From: Brevibacillus composti
GTDB taxonomy: Bacteria > Bacillota > Bacilli > Brevibacillales > Brevibacillaceae
Reading direction: 5' to 3'
Assembly (NCBI RefSeq): GCF_016406105.1
Contig: NZ_CP066308.1
Coordinates: 2,963,501-3,027,500, forward strand
DNA length: 64,000 nucleotides
Shown: one piece after another, positions 27,044-36,668 of the stretch
How the letters are laid out: the number at the start of each line of letters is the position of its first letter
How positions within the stretch are numbered: position 1 is the first letter of the stretch
Position numbers and translations under genes: made by a program
Notes under the pieces: model-generated
Databases searched by the model: none
The model's input: the letters and a program-made list of their open reading frames with translations, nothing else
What the model was told of the DNA's origin: nothing

Positions 27044-27481
27044 CTAGCTTTCGACAATCAACGTGACCGGTCCGTCATTTACCAGACGGACCTCCATCAT
27101 CGCCCCAAACCGGCCCGTCTCCACGTGCAGGCCCCTTTCCCTCAGCTTGGCGTTAAACAGCTCATAAAGCGGTTCTGCCTGCTCCGGACGGGCGGCCGCC
27201 ATAAAATTGGGGCGTCTGCCCTTGCGGCAATCTCCGTACAGTGTAAACTGGGACACCGAGAGGATTTGGCCGCCCCGATCCAGCACCGAGTGGTTCATTT
27301 TTCCCTCGCTGTCTTCGAATATCCGCAAGTGAGCGATTTTATCCGCGAGAAAATCGACGTCTTTCTCTGTATCTTCATGGGTAATCCCGACGAGCAGGAC
27401 CAGGCCGTGATCGATCCGGCCGACTACTTCTCCCGCCACGGTGACGTTTGCCTCCCGGGATCTTTGAACGACGACACGCAC
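27044..27481 (-). CDS. dtd: D-aminoacyl-tRNA deacylase
   Basis: 145 residues, normal length. Dtd removes D-amino acids and glycine from mischarged tRNA. The SQFTLYGD motif (about residues 77-84) and the C-terminal [11 protein letters not shown] with its cross-subunit Gly-Pro are present. GTG 27481 has AAGGAG nine bases upstream; the longer frame overlaps the spacer after relA. It follows relA by 50 bases, the usual Bacillales order. Confidence 0.95.
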   Translation of the reverse strand: MRVVVQRSREANVTVAGEVVGRIDHGLVLLVGITHEDTEKDVDFLADKIAHLRIFEDSEGKMNHSVLDRGGQILSVSQFTLYGDCRKGRRPNFMAAARPEQAEPLYELFNAKLRERGLHVETGRFGAMMEVRLVNDGPVTLIVES

Positions 27482-27531
27482 AGCTTCAATCTCCTTCCTC
27501 TTCTGAAACAAGAACACCTGATCCGCTTCGA

Positions 27532-29703
27532 TCAGGTGCTTAAAATCCGGCGAACGGAATAAATGTCCTTGATGCGCTTGATGCGCTCCACCACTTTTAA
27601 GAGGTGGTCGATATTGCTGATCGAGATGGTCATGTGAATCGTCGCGACACGGTTTTTGTCCGCTTTGCCGCTGACGGCGGAGATATTGGTCTTGGTCTCC
27701 GCCACGACCTGCAAGACATCGTTCAACAGGCCGCTGCGATCGTGCCCGGTAATCTCGATGTCCACATGGTAATTATGCTTGTAGTCCGTGTCCCACTCCA
27801 CATCGATTAAGCGCTCCATGCACTCTTCGGTGAGCACATTGGGGCAGTCCTTGCGATGGACCGACACTCCTCTGCCCCGGGTGATAAATCCGATGATCTG
27901 GTCTCCGGGGACGGGCGTACAGCAGCGGGAGATCCGCACGAGCAGATTGTCTACGCCCTTTACCTTGACACCCGACTCGCTGCGTACGACCGTCTGCGGC
28001 TGGGTAGGCTTGAACTCCGGCACGGGCGGAAATTGCTCTTCCCTCTCCTTGCGCAGCTTGTCGATCAGGCGGGTCACGATCTGCGAGGCCGTTATTCCCC
28101 CGTAACCGACGGCCGCGAACATGTCCTCATGTCCCTGAAAATTAAAGCGGGCAGCGGCCTCTTTCAGATTGGCTTCCGTCATCGCCTCTTTGATGTCAAA
28201 GCCTCGAGCCTTGATTTCCGCCTCCACCATCTGCTGGCCCTTGGCGACGTTTTCTTCGCGCTTCTCCTTCTTGAACCACTGCTTGATCTTATTCCGCGCT
28301 TGCGCCGACTTGGCGATCTTGAGCCAGTCCTGACTGGGACCGTACGAGTGCTTGGAGGTCAAGATCTCTACGATGTCGCCCGTCTTGAGCGAGTAGTCGA
28401 GCGGCACGATTTTGCCGTTCACCTTGGCGCCGATCGTCCGATTGCCGACTGCCGAGTGGATGCGGTAGGCAAAGTCCAGCGGCACCGAGCCCTTGGGCAG
28501 CTCCACCACGTCGCCTTTTGGCGTAAAGACGAAAACCATATCGGAAAAGAGATCCTGCTTCAGAGACTCCATGAATTCCTGCGCGTTCGGCGCCTCCTCC
28601 GAGCCTCCCTGAATGATCTCCCGCAAATCGCCCAGCTTTTCAGCGAAAGAGCCCTGGACCACGCTTCTGCCTTCTTTGTAGGCCCAGTGCGCCGCGATCC
28701 CGATTTCGGCCGTCCGATGCATATCCCAGGTGCGGATCTGCACCTCCAGCGGCTCCCCTTTCGGCCCGATGACGGTCGTGTGGAGCGATTGGTACATGTT
28801 GGCTTTGGGCATCGCGATATAATCCTTGAATCTGCCTGGCATGGGCTTCCACAAGGTGTGGACAATCCCGAGCACGGCGTAGCAGTCCCGTATGTCATTG
28901 ACGATGATGCGCAGCGCCAAGAGGTCATAAATTTCATTGAACTGCTTGTTCTGCTTGGTCATCTTTTTATAAATGCTGTAGATATGCTTGGGGCGGCCGG
29001 AGATCTCCGCCTCGATGTTCAGCTCTTTCAGCTTGTCTTTGATCGTGTCAGCGGCTTCGTTGATGTACGCTTCCCGCTCCGTCCGCTTCTTCTGCATCAG
29101 GTTAACGATGCGGTAGTATTGCTGCGGGTTCAGGTAGCGGAGGGAGGTGTCTTCCAGTTCCCATTTGACTGAGGCGATCCCCAGACGATGAGCGAGCGGC
29201 GCAAAAATTTCCAGCGTCTCATCCGAAATTTCCCGCTGCTTCTCCTCCGACATGTGGCGAAGCGTGCGCATGTTGTGCAGACGGTCGGCCAATTTGATCA
29301 TGATGACCCGGATATCCTGGGCCATGGCTACCAGCATTTTGCGGTGATTTTCAGCAAGCTGCTCTTCTTTTGACTTGTATTTGATTTTATCGAGCTTCGT
29401 CACGCCATCGACGAGCAAGGCTACCTCTGCGCCAAATTGGCTCTGCAGGTCCTCCAGCGAAATGTCGGTGTCTTCCACTACATCATGCAAAAAACCGGCA
29501 GCGATCGTGACCGCATCCATATGCAACCCTGCCAATATGCCTGCGACGGCAATCGGATGCATGATATAAGGAACGCCCGATTTCCGCACCTGGCCCTCAT
29601 GTGCCTGTTCGGCCAGCTGATAAGCGCGCGTGATCAGATCAAGGTCCGCTTTGGACAAGTAACTGCCTGCTTTTGTGAGAACTTCATTAATGCCGGTGCT
29701 CAT
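27532..29703 (-). CDS. relA: Bifunctional (p)ppGpp synthetase/hydrolase Rel
   Basis: 723 residues, long Rel type. The HD hydrolase domain is intact (HDVVEDTD near residues 73-80, and [13 protein letters not shown]), so it can degrade as well as make (p)ppGpp. The synthetase domain has [13 protein letters not shown] and [23 protein letters not shown] ([18 protein letters not shown]), zinc-finger/helical and C-terminal ACT domains follow. Starved ribosomes activate the synthetase. ATG 29703 lies after AAGGAAGGAA. A terminator-like hairpin sits 24 bases before the start. Confidence 0.96.
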   Translation of the reverse strand: MSTGINEVLTKAGSYLSKADLDLITRAYQLAEQAHEGQVRKSGVPYIMHPIAVAGILAGLHMDAVTIAAGFLHDVVEDTDISLEDLQSQFGAEVALLVDGVTKLDKIKYKSKEEQLAENHRKMLVAMAQDIRVIMIKLADRLHNMRTLRHMSEEKQREISDETLEIFAPLAHRLGIASVKWELEDTSLRYLNPQQYYRIVNLMQKKRTEREAYINEAADTIKDKLKELNIEAEISGRPKHIYSIYKKMTKQNKQFNEIYDLLALRIIVNDIRDCYAVLGIVHTLWKPMPGRFKDYIAMPKANMYQSLHTTVIGPKGEPLEVQIRTWDMHRTAEIGIAAHWAYKEGRSVVQGSFAEKLGDLREIIQGGSEEAPNAQEFMESLKQDLFSDMVFVFTPKGDVVELPKGSVPLDFAYRIHSAVGNRTIGAKVNGKIVPLDYSLKTGDIVEILTSKHSYGPSQDWLKIAKSAQARNKIKQWFKKEKREENVAKGQQMVEAEIKARGFDIKEAMTEANLKEAAARFNFQGHEDMFAAVGYGGITASQIVTRLIDKLRKEREEQFPPVPEFKPTQPQTVVRSESGVKVKGVDNLLVRISRCCTPVPGDQIIGFITRGRGVSVHRKDCPNVLTEECMERLIDVEWDTDYKHNYHVDIEITGHDRSGLLNDVLQVVAETKTNISAVSGKADKNRVATIHMTISISNIDHLLKVVERIKRIKDIYSVRRILST

Positions 29704-29726
29704 AGTTCCTTCCCTTATCCTCTCAT

Positions 29727-29748
29727 AAAAAAGCTTCCTTGGAAGCTT
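29727..29748 (-). terminator. Terminator-like hairpin in the relA leader
   Basis: AAGCTTC-CAAG-GAAGCTT stem directly followed by a T-run on the minus strand, between the relA promoter and its ribosome site. Too close to the gene to be a conventional end signal; it could attenuate relA or stabilise the mRNA. No known leader motif was recognised upstream of it. Confidence 0.5.
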
Positions 29749-29841
29749 TCTCGGAGTTACTAATGCATTCATCCAAAAGCCGATTCTTCTTCCCTCTCGC
29801 ACTCGCAAGGGAGGATATGACGAATGACGACTATTTATCCT

Positions 29842-29870
29842 ATTATCTTGTAAGTCCCCTGTATTGTAAA
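29842..29870 (-). promoter_or_regulatory. Promoter of relA-dtd
   Basis: TTTACA (29865-29870), 17-base spacer, GATAAT (29842-29847) on the minus strand, giving a leader of about 130 bases. Confidence 0.65.
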
Positions 29871-29910
29871 GGTGAATCTCAAGGGAAACGCGGCTGGGTG
29901 CGTGAATGCA

Positions 29911-29936
29911 AAAAAACGGGCTGTGCGCCCGTTTTT
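29911..29936 (-). terminator. Terminator of recJ-apt
   Basis: AAAACGGGC...GCCCGTTTT symmetric stem with a short loop and T-rich flanks, seven bases after apt. Confidence 0.85.
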
Positions 29937-29942
29937 CTCTGT

Positions 29943-30455
29943 TTAGTATACGACGAGGGACTTGACCGGTATGTCCCCCAGCTTTTGCCGTCCTTCCAGG
30001 TAAGAGAGCTCGATCAGGAAAGCCGCTCCGACGACGACACCGCCCAGTTGCTCGATCAGTTTGATCGTCGAGGTGATCGTGCCTCCTGTCGCGAGCAAAT
30101 CGTCGGCGATCAGCACGCGCTGCCCCGGCTGGATGGCATCCACGTGAATCGCCAACGCATCTTTGCCGTACTCCAGATTGTATTCGGCCTTAATCGATTC
30201 ATAAGGCAGTTTGCCCGATTTGCGCACCGGAATGAAGCCGATGCCCATCGCAAAAGAGAGCGGCGCGCCCACGACAAATCCTCGCGCTTCCGGTCCCGCG
30301 ACGACATCAGCCTGCACTTCGCGGGCAAAAGTGGTCAGCTCCTCGATCGCCGCCTTGTAGGCCGGACCATCCTTCAACAGGGTGGTGATGTCTTTGAAGC
30401 GAATGCCTGGCTGCGGAAAATCGGGAACCACGCGAATGTACGATTTAAAATCCAT
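29943..30455 (-). CDS. apt: Adenine phosphoribosyltransferase
   Basis: 170 residues. Salvages adenine to AMP using PRPP. The PRPP-binding motif [13 protein letters not shown] is near residues 117-129, and the N-terminal [15 protein letters not shown] is typical. AGGAGG lies nine bases before the ATG. It follows recJ by 13 bases, the conserved recJ-apt-relA order. Confidence 0.96.
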   Translation of the reverse strand: MDFKSYIRVVPDFPQPGIRFKDITTLLKDGPAYKAAIEELTTFAREVQADVVAGPEARGFVVGAPLSFAMGIGFIPVRKSGKLPYESIKAEYNLEYGKDALAIHVDAIQPGQRVLIADDLLATGGTITSTIKLIEQLGGVVVGAAFLIELSYLEGRQKLGDIPVKSLVVY

Positions 30456-30468
30456 GAAATAATTCCTC

Positions 30469-32829
30469 CTACGAGGTGGTCGCTGCCACCTGCTGCTGAA
30501 AATGGGTAACCAATGAATCATAGGAAGAAAGCAAAAGCTCTGTCGCAAGTTCGCTCTCTTCCCTCCATTCTATATACAAGCGGGAGCTTTCCAGCGGCCG
30601 TTTTGCCGCTTCCGGATGCAGCCGGAAGGCATCGGGCTCCTGTTTGATGAACTCGAGTTCCACCAGCACAGCCAGCATTCCTTCCAACACATCCCGCTTC
30701 AGCTTCAATCTGCGTGCCATCGCATCCAGGTGAACGCGCTGGACCCGTTGCACTTGCATGAAAAATTGATACACCAGCTTAAACTCTTCTCGTCCCGGGC
30801 AGGACAGCCGCTCCAGCCCCAGATCGGGATCGCCAAACAGGCAGTAGATCCTCTCCGCTCTCTCCAGATGTGGCGCTACCCTCATCAGGTCGCTGCGCGT
30901 CTTGGGCAGATCGTAGAGGATGACGGTGTCCGCCTCCGCTCCGGCGGCATCTCCCCGTACAGATGCGAGATGGACCAGGGTGTCGGCCCGCCCCGACAAC
31001 GTGGCGACCGGAAGCAGCTCCTCATAGCTCTCCTGACGGAACAGCAAGGTGCGGGTATTTCCGCTCTCCTGCATCCTTCTCCATCTGTCCTGTTTATCCC
31101 GGCAGCCTCGCCAATCGAAGACTTGCCGATGGGGGATGGACAGATCGCGGATCGTCATCTGCGGTTTGCGGTTGCCGTTCCACTCGTTGACCGACAATTC
31201 CCCGACGATCCGGTAGCGCGCCTTTGGCGTCACCTGCGGGACGATTTGCGCCCAATTAAAGCCGATGGCGTCGATTTGCTCGCTTCCCTTGACCAGCGAA
31301 CATTTCAGATGGGTCTGATCCCGGCCGATGGCCCGCATTCCCGCCGCTTCCACGTCCTCGACCAGGACCAGCGGCGTCGGATTGCCCATGCCAAACGGAG
31401 CGAGCTGCTCCAGTTGATCGGCCGTCTCCAAATTGATATCTCCTACCTCCAGGGCGACGTCCACGCGTGTCAACGGGATCAGGTCTTCCTCTGTGAGCCA
31501 TTCGCTGCCCAATTGGTTTAGCTGTTTGCGAAAAGGCTCCAGGTTATCCACAGGAAGCGTCATCCCGGCCGCCATCGTATGTCCGCCGTAATGCGGCAGC
31601 CACTCCTTGCAAGCGGTCAAAGCCTCGTACATGTCAAAGCCGGTGATGCTCCGGGCCGAACCTTTGGCGATGCCCTTTTCCGGATCGATCCCGAGCACGA
31701 TTGTCGGCCGGTAGAATTTTTCTACCAGCCGGGAAGCGACGATGCCCACGACTCCGACATTCCAGCCTTCCTTGGCCAGCACGAGCACCCTATTTTCATC
31801 CAGCGGGTACTTTTCCTGCACCATGCGGACCGCTTCCTCAGTGATGCTCTCCACCAGCTCCTGGCGTTCCCGGTTCAGGTCGTCCAGCTGCTTGGCTGCT
31901 TCCTCCGCTTCCTGCACGTCTTCGGTCGTCAAGAGCTTCACCGCCGCGGCCGCTGTCTCCAGGCGGCCCCCCGCATTTAACCGCGGACCGAGGGCAAACC
32001 CGACATGTCCGGCGGTCAGCATCTCCTTGTCAGAAAGTCCGCTCACCTTAATCAAAGCCTGCAGCCCGACATTGCGCGTCTGGTTCAGCCGCTTCAGTCC
32101 GAGTCTGGCCAGGATGCGATTTTCATCGACGAGCGGCACCAAATCAGCGATCGTTCCCAGTGCCGCCAGGTCGGCGAGGTCGAGAGGCGGCTCCTTCAGC
32201 AGGGCGTGAGCCAGTTTAAAGGCCACGCCGACGCCTGCCAGCATATCGAAGGGATAGCTGCAGGCCGGCTGTTTGGGATTGATCACAGCAAATGCCTCCG
32301 GGATCACCTCCGGAGGTTCGTGGTGGTCTGTGACGATGACGTCCAGCCCCAGTTTTTTTGCATGGTCCACCTGCTCTACCGCGCTGATCCCCGTATCGAC
32401 CGTGACGATCAGCTTGAAGCCGCGTTCTTTCAATTCTGAAATGGCGTCCCTATGTAAGCCGTATCCTTCTGTAAAACGATTGGGAATATAGGTATCAAAA
32501 GAGGCCCCCATCCGTCTCATGAGATGCACCATCAATGAAGTGGAGCTGACACCGTCTGCATCGTAGTCTCCGTAGATACAGATCGGCTCTCCCCGTTCGA
32601 TGGCCTGACGGATGCGAAAGACACTCTCTTCCATGCCGTACAAGGCAAAGGGATCATGGAAGAGCTCCGGGCCTGCCTCCATAAATTCTCTTGCGCGTTC
32701 GGGGGAATCGATCCCGCGAATCACCAGCAGCTTCGCGACGAGCGGAGCCAAGCCGCACTCGCGGGCAATCAAGTCCGCCGTCTCTTGGTCATACGCAGCC
32801 AATTGCCAGCGTGTTTTCGCTCTCAGCAT
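30469..32829 (-). CDS. recJ: Single-strand DNA exonuclease RecJ
   Basis: 786 residues. DHH/DHHA1 phosphoesterase that degrades 5' ended single strands in recombination and mismatch repair. Motifs: [11 protein letters not shown] (about residues 77-87), VTDHHEPPE (about 155-163), and GGHTMAAGM in the DHHA1 domain. An OB domain follows, then a roughly 200-residue C-terminal extension of the Bacillus type. ATG 32829 has GGAGG seven bases upstream. Confidence 0.95.
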   Translation of the reverse strand: MLRAKTRWQLAAYDQETADLIARECGLAPLVAKLLVIRGIDSPERAREFMEAGPELFHDPFALYGMEESVFRIRQAIERGEPICIYGDYDADGVSSTSLMVHLMRRMGASFDTYIPNRFTEGYGLHRDAISELKERGFKLIVTVDTGISAVEQVDHAKKLGLDVIVTDHHEPPEVIPEAFAVINPKQPACSYPFDMLAGVGVAFKLAHALLKEPPLDLADLAALGTIADLVPLVDENRILARLGLKRLNQTRNVGLQALIKVSGLSDKEMLTAGHVGFALGPRLNAGGRLETAAAAVKLLTTEDVQEAEEAAKQLDDLNRERQELVESITEEAVRMVQEKYPLDENRVLVLAKEGWNVGVVGIVASRLVEKFYRPTIVLGIDPEKGIAKGSARSITGFDMYEALTACKEWLPHYGGHTMAAGMTLPVDNLEPFRKQLNQLGSEWLTEEDLIPLTRVDVALEVGDINLETADQLEQLAPFGMGNPTPLVLVEDVEAAGMRAIGRDQTHLKCSLVKGSEQIDAIGFNWAQIVPQVTPKARYRIVGELSVNEWNGNRKPQMTIRDLSIPHRQVFDWRGCRDKQDRWRRMQESGNTRTLLFRQESYEELLPVATLSGRADTLVHLASVRGDAAGAEADTVILYDLPKTRSDLMRVAPHLERAERIYCLFGDPDLGLERLSCPGREEFKLVYQFFMQVQRVQRVHLDAMARRLKLKRDVLEGMLAVLVELEFIKQEPDAFRLHPEAAKRPLESSRLYIEWREESELATELLLSSYDSLVTHFQQQVAATTS

Positions 32830-32896
32830 AGGCCTTCCTCCAATCCTCATTCATTATAGAGGAAAGAGAGGGAAACTGACAACTGGCGAAAGGGCT

Positions 32897-33817
32897 TTAT
32901 TCCCTTGGCCGATTTTCTGCCTCGGCAGGCTTTGGATCGCAGGGATTGACGTGAATGAACACATCTCTGACCTGGGGAAAGCGGTCCAGCACCCAGTGTT
33001 TCACCCGTTTGCCGATGCGATGTCCCTCTTCCACCGTGATCTGGGGATCCACGCCGATTTTCACGTCGACGATCTGGTAATGCCCGTGCTCCCGAGCCCG
33101 CAGCGAGTCGATCCGCATCACGCCCTCGACGGATGCAATCGCTTGGCGCAATTCGACCGACTGGTCTTCGTGCAGGACGTGATCCAGGGTGTTGTGAATG
33201 GATTCCATCAACAGGCCGTACGCCATTTTCAGGACGAGCGCGGAGACGAAAATACCTGCGAGCGGGTCGAGGTAGAGCAGCCAGGGGATGCCGTAACGCC
33301 CGCCGAGTATCGCACCGCCAATCCCGATCAGGGCAGCGAAAGAAGAAAAGACGTCAGAGCGATGCTCCCAGGCATTGGCGATCAGGGAGGGGCTGTTCAG
33401 CTCTTTGCCCAGCTTGTATTTGTAGCGAAACATCCATTCTTTGATGATCATCGAGCCGACGGCCGCCCAGACCGCGATAAAAGCTGGAGCCGCCAAAGGA
33501 GAAAACAGGGATTTTACCGAGGACGAACCGATTTCAAAGCCGACGATCGCGAGTAGAACGGACACGATGATCGCCGCGATGGACTCCGCTTTCCCATGAC
33601 CGTAGGGATGATCCTCGTCAGGAGGACGCTCCGCCGCTTTCAGTCCAATCAAAACCGCTACCGAGCCGACCACATCGGACGCAGAATGCACAGCATCGGC
33701 AACCAGCGCCTGGGATTTGGCCATAAGCCCGATGAACAGCTTGGCAGCCGCCAAGGCAATATTGCCGACGATCCCCACCCACGCTCCAAACTGAGCTCTT
33801 GCCGTACGATTGTCCAT
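32897..33817 (-). CDS. Cation diffusion facilitator family transporter
   Basis: 306 residues with six membrane helices. Metal-site residues appear as HSASD in helix 2 (about 44-48) and HRSD in helix 5 (about 154-157); the HPYGHGK loop and a C-terminal cytoplasmic domain with buried histidines (residues 215-295) are typical. CDF proteins export Zn2+, Mn2+ or Fe2+ against protons; the HxxxD-type site does not settle which. The ATG has GGGAGGAA upstream. It lies between recJ and secF, facing the same way. Confidence 0.9.
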   Translation of the reverse strand: MDNRTARAQFGAWVGIVGNIALAAAKLFIGLMAKSQALVADAVHSASDVVGSVAVLIGLKAAERPPDEDHPYGHGKAESIAAIIVSVLLAIVGFEIGSSSVKSLFSPLAAPAFIAVWAAVGSMIIKEWMFRYKYKLGKELNSPSLIANAWEHRSDVFSSFAALIGIGGAILGGRYGIPWLLYLDPLAGIFVSALVLKMAYGLLMESIHNTLDHVLHEDQSVELRQAIASVEGVMRIDSLRAREHGHYQIVDVKIGVDPQITVEEGHRIGKRVKHWVLDRFPQVRDVFIHVNPCDPKPAEAENRPRE

Positions 33818-33852
33818 TCGCCACTTCCTCCCGTTTGCGGATCGCCTAGAGT

Positions 33853-33880
33853 AAAAAACCGCGGGGGAAATCCCCGCGGT
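33853..33880 (-). terminator. Terminator of secD-secF
   Basis: ACCGCGGGGA...TCCCCCGCGGT, a ten-bp GC-rich stem with a T-run on the minus strand, starting ten bases after secF. Confidence 0.9.
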
Positions 33881-33889
33881 ACGAATTAA

Positions 33890-34828
33890 TCAGCCCTCTG
33901 TCGGGGCCGGAGCAAGACGTTTCTTTTTTGCCATTTCCCGTTTTTTCAAGGTAACCCAAAACTGCGCGGAGACGAAGATTGAGGAGTAGGTCCCGCTCAC
34001 CAGACCGAAGATGAGCGCCAGCGAGAAGGTGCGAATGCCTTCGCTCCCCAAGATCGCGATCGCGACAGCCGTCAGGAATACCGTACCTACAGTAAAGATG
34101 GAGCGGCGCATCGTCTGCCAGAGCGAGACGTTGACCAGATGCTCCAGATCTTCCACCGTTTTGGACTTCATGGTTCTTAGGTTTTCCCGAATCCGGTCAA
34201 AAATTACGATTGTGTCGTTAATCGAATAACCGACGATGGTCAAGATCGCAGCGATGAAGGTCAGGTCAACCTCCAACCGGAAGACCGAGAACAGCGCAAT
34301 CGGAATAAACACGTCATGGACCAGGCCGATGATACATGCAATCCCGAACAGGAATTGGAAACGGAACGCAATGTAGATGACGATTCCGATACCCGCTACA
34401 GCTACGGCGATGGCCGCTTTTTTCACCAGTTCCTTCGCGATGCTCGGGTCAACTGTCGCCTCTTGTTTGGATACCTGCGGCCCGTATTTCGCTTTCAACG
34501 CTGCTTCCAGCGCCGCCAGTTGATCGGCAGGAATCGTGTGGTCAAAGCGCGTCTGTACCTGCTGCTCCCCGTAAGGGGTCACAGGCGTGTACATTGTATT
34601 GGGAATGGTCTCTTTGATAATCGCATCGATATCGCTAACCTGGAAATCCTTCCCGATGTAGATATCGAGGCGGGTCCCTGCTTTAAAGTCTACCCCGAGA
34701 TTCAGTCCCATAATCAAGGTGCACACGAGGCCCACCAGCAAAATTACGATAGAAAACGCGTAGAATTTTCGTCTATTCTTCACAATGTCAAACTTGACGA
34801 TATCGTCATGTTGTCGTTTAGAGCTCAC
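33890..34828 (-). CDS. secF: Protein translocase subunit SecF
   Basis: 312 residues. Helix 1 (YAFSIVILLVGLVCTLIMGL) is followed by GVDFKAGTRLDI, an external domain, and five further helices with IVGYSINDTIVIFDRIREN, the SecF signature. SecD/SecF use the proton gradient to pull exported proteins through. GTG 34828 has AAAGGAG ten bases upstream and overlaps the end of secD by 11 bases, so translation is coupled. B. subtilis has a fused secDF. Confidence 0.94.
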   Translation of the reverse strand: MSSKRQHDDIVKFDIVKNRRKFYAFSIVILLVGLVCTLIMGLNLGVDFKAGTRLDIYIGKDFQVSDIDAIIKETIPNTMYTPVTPYGEQQVQTRFDHTIPADQLAALEAALKAKYGPQVSKQEATVDPSIAKELVKKAAIAVAVAGIGIVIYIAFRFQFLFGIACIIGLVHDVFIPIALFSVFRLEVDLTFIAAILTIVGYSINDTIVIFDRIRENLRTMKSKTVEDLEHLVNVSLWQTMRRSIFTVGTVFLTAVAIAILGSEGIRTFSLALIFGLVSGTYSSIFVSAQFWVTLKKREMAKKKRLAPAPTEG

Positions 34829-36056
34829 CGATATCACTCTCCTTTACGCCGAACCAAGATGGCTTCCTGATCAGATTGGCTCGGACGAGCAGCCCCAGCA
34901 GCAAACGGGATCCCAATACGTTGGTCAGCAAACCGACGATAAGCGTCATCGCCAGGACAACCGCAAATCCCTGGATGGAGCTTGTCCCAAAGTAAAAAAG
35001 GACACCCGTGGCGATCAGCGTAGTAATATGCCCGTCAAGGATGGTGATCAATGAACGGCGTTCACCTGCACGGAAAGCAGACAATATTGTTTTGCCGGAG
35101 CGAATCTCTTCCTGAATCCGCTCGTAGGTAATGATGTTGGCATCGACAGCCATCCCTACAGAAAGGATAAAACCAGCAATCCCCGGCAGGGTCAGCGTCG
35201 CATCCATCCAGTGCAGGACGACGATACTCACATAGGTAAAGGTCGCCAGCATGATATTGGCCACCAGCCCAGGCAATCGGTACACCAGCAGCATGAACAC
35301 AAAGATCAGGGCTGCACCGACGTAACCGGCGTTAATCGTTTTTTCCAGAGCCAGCTTACCGAGCGAGGCCCCCACAGAGGTAACCTGCTTCTCTACCAAT
35401 TTTGCCGGCATTGCGCCGGAGTTGAGCAGGTCGGCCAGCTCTTGTGCTGACTCCTGCGTATAATCACCGGAGATCTGGGCACTTCCCCCGGTAATGACGT
35501 TTTGGATGACCGGGTTGGTCATCATGTTTTCATCCAGGTAGATGGCCATATGTTTATGCAGATTTTCCCGCGAAACCTGTTCCAGCTTTTTCGGATCGGA
35601 GATTTTCAAGGTAACGACGGGCCGTCTCAATTCGTCGAAGCCCACTCCTGCACCGCCGGGAGCCAAATCACTGCCTCGCAGGAGGATATTGCCTTGCTCG
35701 TCGCGGAATGTCAGTACTGCCGGCTTTCCAATCAGTTCACGCAGCTTGTCCTGGTCAGCCTCCTGTGAGGCGATCTTGACGCGAAGTCGGTTGGGCAGCT
35801 CCGTTTCGATGACAGGCTCCGCCACTCCCCCGATGTTGATCCGCTTCTCTACCATTCGAGCGGTCGCTTTCAACAGTTCAATATCCACCTGTTGGTTGGA
35901 CTCCAGCGGCTCGACCACGTACAGGATCTCAAAACCGCCCTGCAAGTCCAAACCCAGCGTGATTTCGTCCGCCACCCGCGTCGTCGTCGTGGTGATCAGT
36001 GTTCCCAGCAACCCCACGATAACGAGAAACAGGATGACTCTTCCCCATTTAACCAT
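34818..36056 (-). CDS. secD: Protein translocase subunit SecD
   Basis: 412 residues. Helix 1 (VILFLVIVGLLGTLI) then the signature LGLDLQGGFEILY, a compact external domain (residues 50-230) and five helices containing GIAGFILSVGMAVDANIITYERIQEE. It is shorter than E. coli SecD because the P1 domain is reduced, as in Gram-positives. It has its own consensus promoter and forms an operon with secF. Confidence 0.95.
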   Translation of the reverse strand: MVKWGRVILFLVIVGLLGTLITTTTTRVADEITLGLDLQGGFEILYVVEPLESNQQVDIELLKATARMVEKRINIGGVAEPVIETELPNRLRVKIASQEADQDKLRELIGKPAVLTFRDEQGNILLRGSDLAPGGAGVGFDELRRPVVTLKISDPKKLEQVSRENLHKHMAIYLDENMMTNPVIQNVITGGSAQISGDYTQESAQELADLLNSGAMPAKLVEKQVTSVGASLGKLALEKTINAGYVGAALIFVFMLLVYRLPGLVANIMLATFTYVSIVVLHWMDATLTLPGIAGFILSVGMAVDANIITYERIQEEIRSGKTILSAFRAGERRSLITILDGHITTLIATGVLFYFGTSSIQGFAVVLAMTLIVGLLTNVLGSRLLLGLLVRANLIRKPSWFGVKESDIGEL

Positions 36057-36115
36057 GTAGTAATACCCCTCTTTCCTTCCAGGGTTCCGTCGGTTGTCGC
36101 GAAACCAATATGCCC

Positions 36116-36145
36116 ATTATAGCGAAGTAAGAAAAAACGTGTCAA
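36116..36145 (-). promoter_or_regulatory. Consensus promoter of secD-secF
   Basis: TTGACA (36140-36145), 18-base spacer and TATAAT (36116-36121), both perfect, 60 bases upstream of secD on the minus strand. Confidence 0.85.
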
Positions 36146-36260
36146 TTTTTGCAGGAAAGCGGAACCATGGTAACCAACCCCTTGATTAGGGAATGAGTTC
36201 CTCAGCCCTCATATCCCCTTGCTTCCTCTTCTCTACGAGAAGCCCGCAAAAAAGTTTCGC

Positions 36261-36497
36261 CTATGAGTTCTTGTACATTTGCAGCATGAGATAATTCATG
36301 TATTTATTGGGCTTTAACGACAAAATGTCATTGACCAATTGATGCAGCGGGGGCACCGTTTTATAGCCGCTCGTCACACAATCCCAGATGTCCTGTGGCC
36401 CCACATTTTCATAGCCCAGAATCTCGAACTCCTCCGCCTTGCTTTGGCACAGACTCGCTACGTGCGCGTACCATGCCTGTTTCTCTTTCTCCTCCAT
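36261..36497 (-). CDS. comN: ComN-like post-transcriptional regulator
   Basis: 78 residues. The LGYENVGPQDIWDCVTSGYK segment and the tail KPNKYMNYLMLQMYK are those of the ComN family. In B. subtilis ComN (next to secDF) binds DivIVA at the division site and controls comE mRNA. AGGGGG lies six bases before ATG 36497; the upstream ATG at 36512 overlaps that site. No terminator seen before secD. Confidence 0.88.
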   Translation of the reverse strand: MEEKEKQAWYAHVASLCQSKAEEFEILGYENVGPQDIWDCVTSGYKTVPPLHQLVNDILSLKPNKYMNYLMLQMYKNS

Positions 36498-36668
36498 CCG
36501 AATCCCCCTCATTCGCCAGCTTTTCCCTGCCCGCTATCGAGCCAAAAGAAGCGCTTGGTTATGCAGATAAACTTGTCATGCAGCCAGCAGCACGTCCATA
36601 TTCTCTTAAAGAAGATGTTTTCGAACACATCAACTGTTCATGAAATTTCGGCGGTAAAGGAGCCTGCC

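Noticed and set aside
36600..36668. Sigma-E-type promoter before spoVB (CATATT at about 36597)
   Set aside because: No matching -10 at the right distance.
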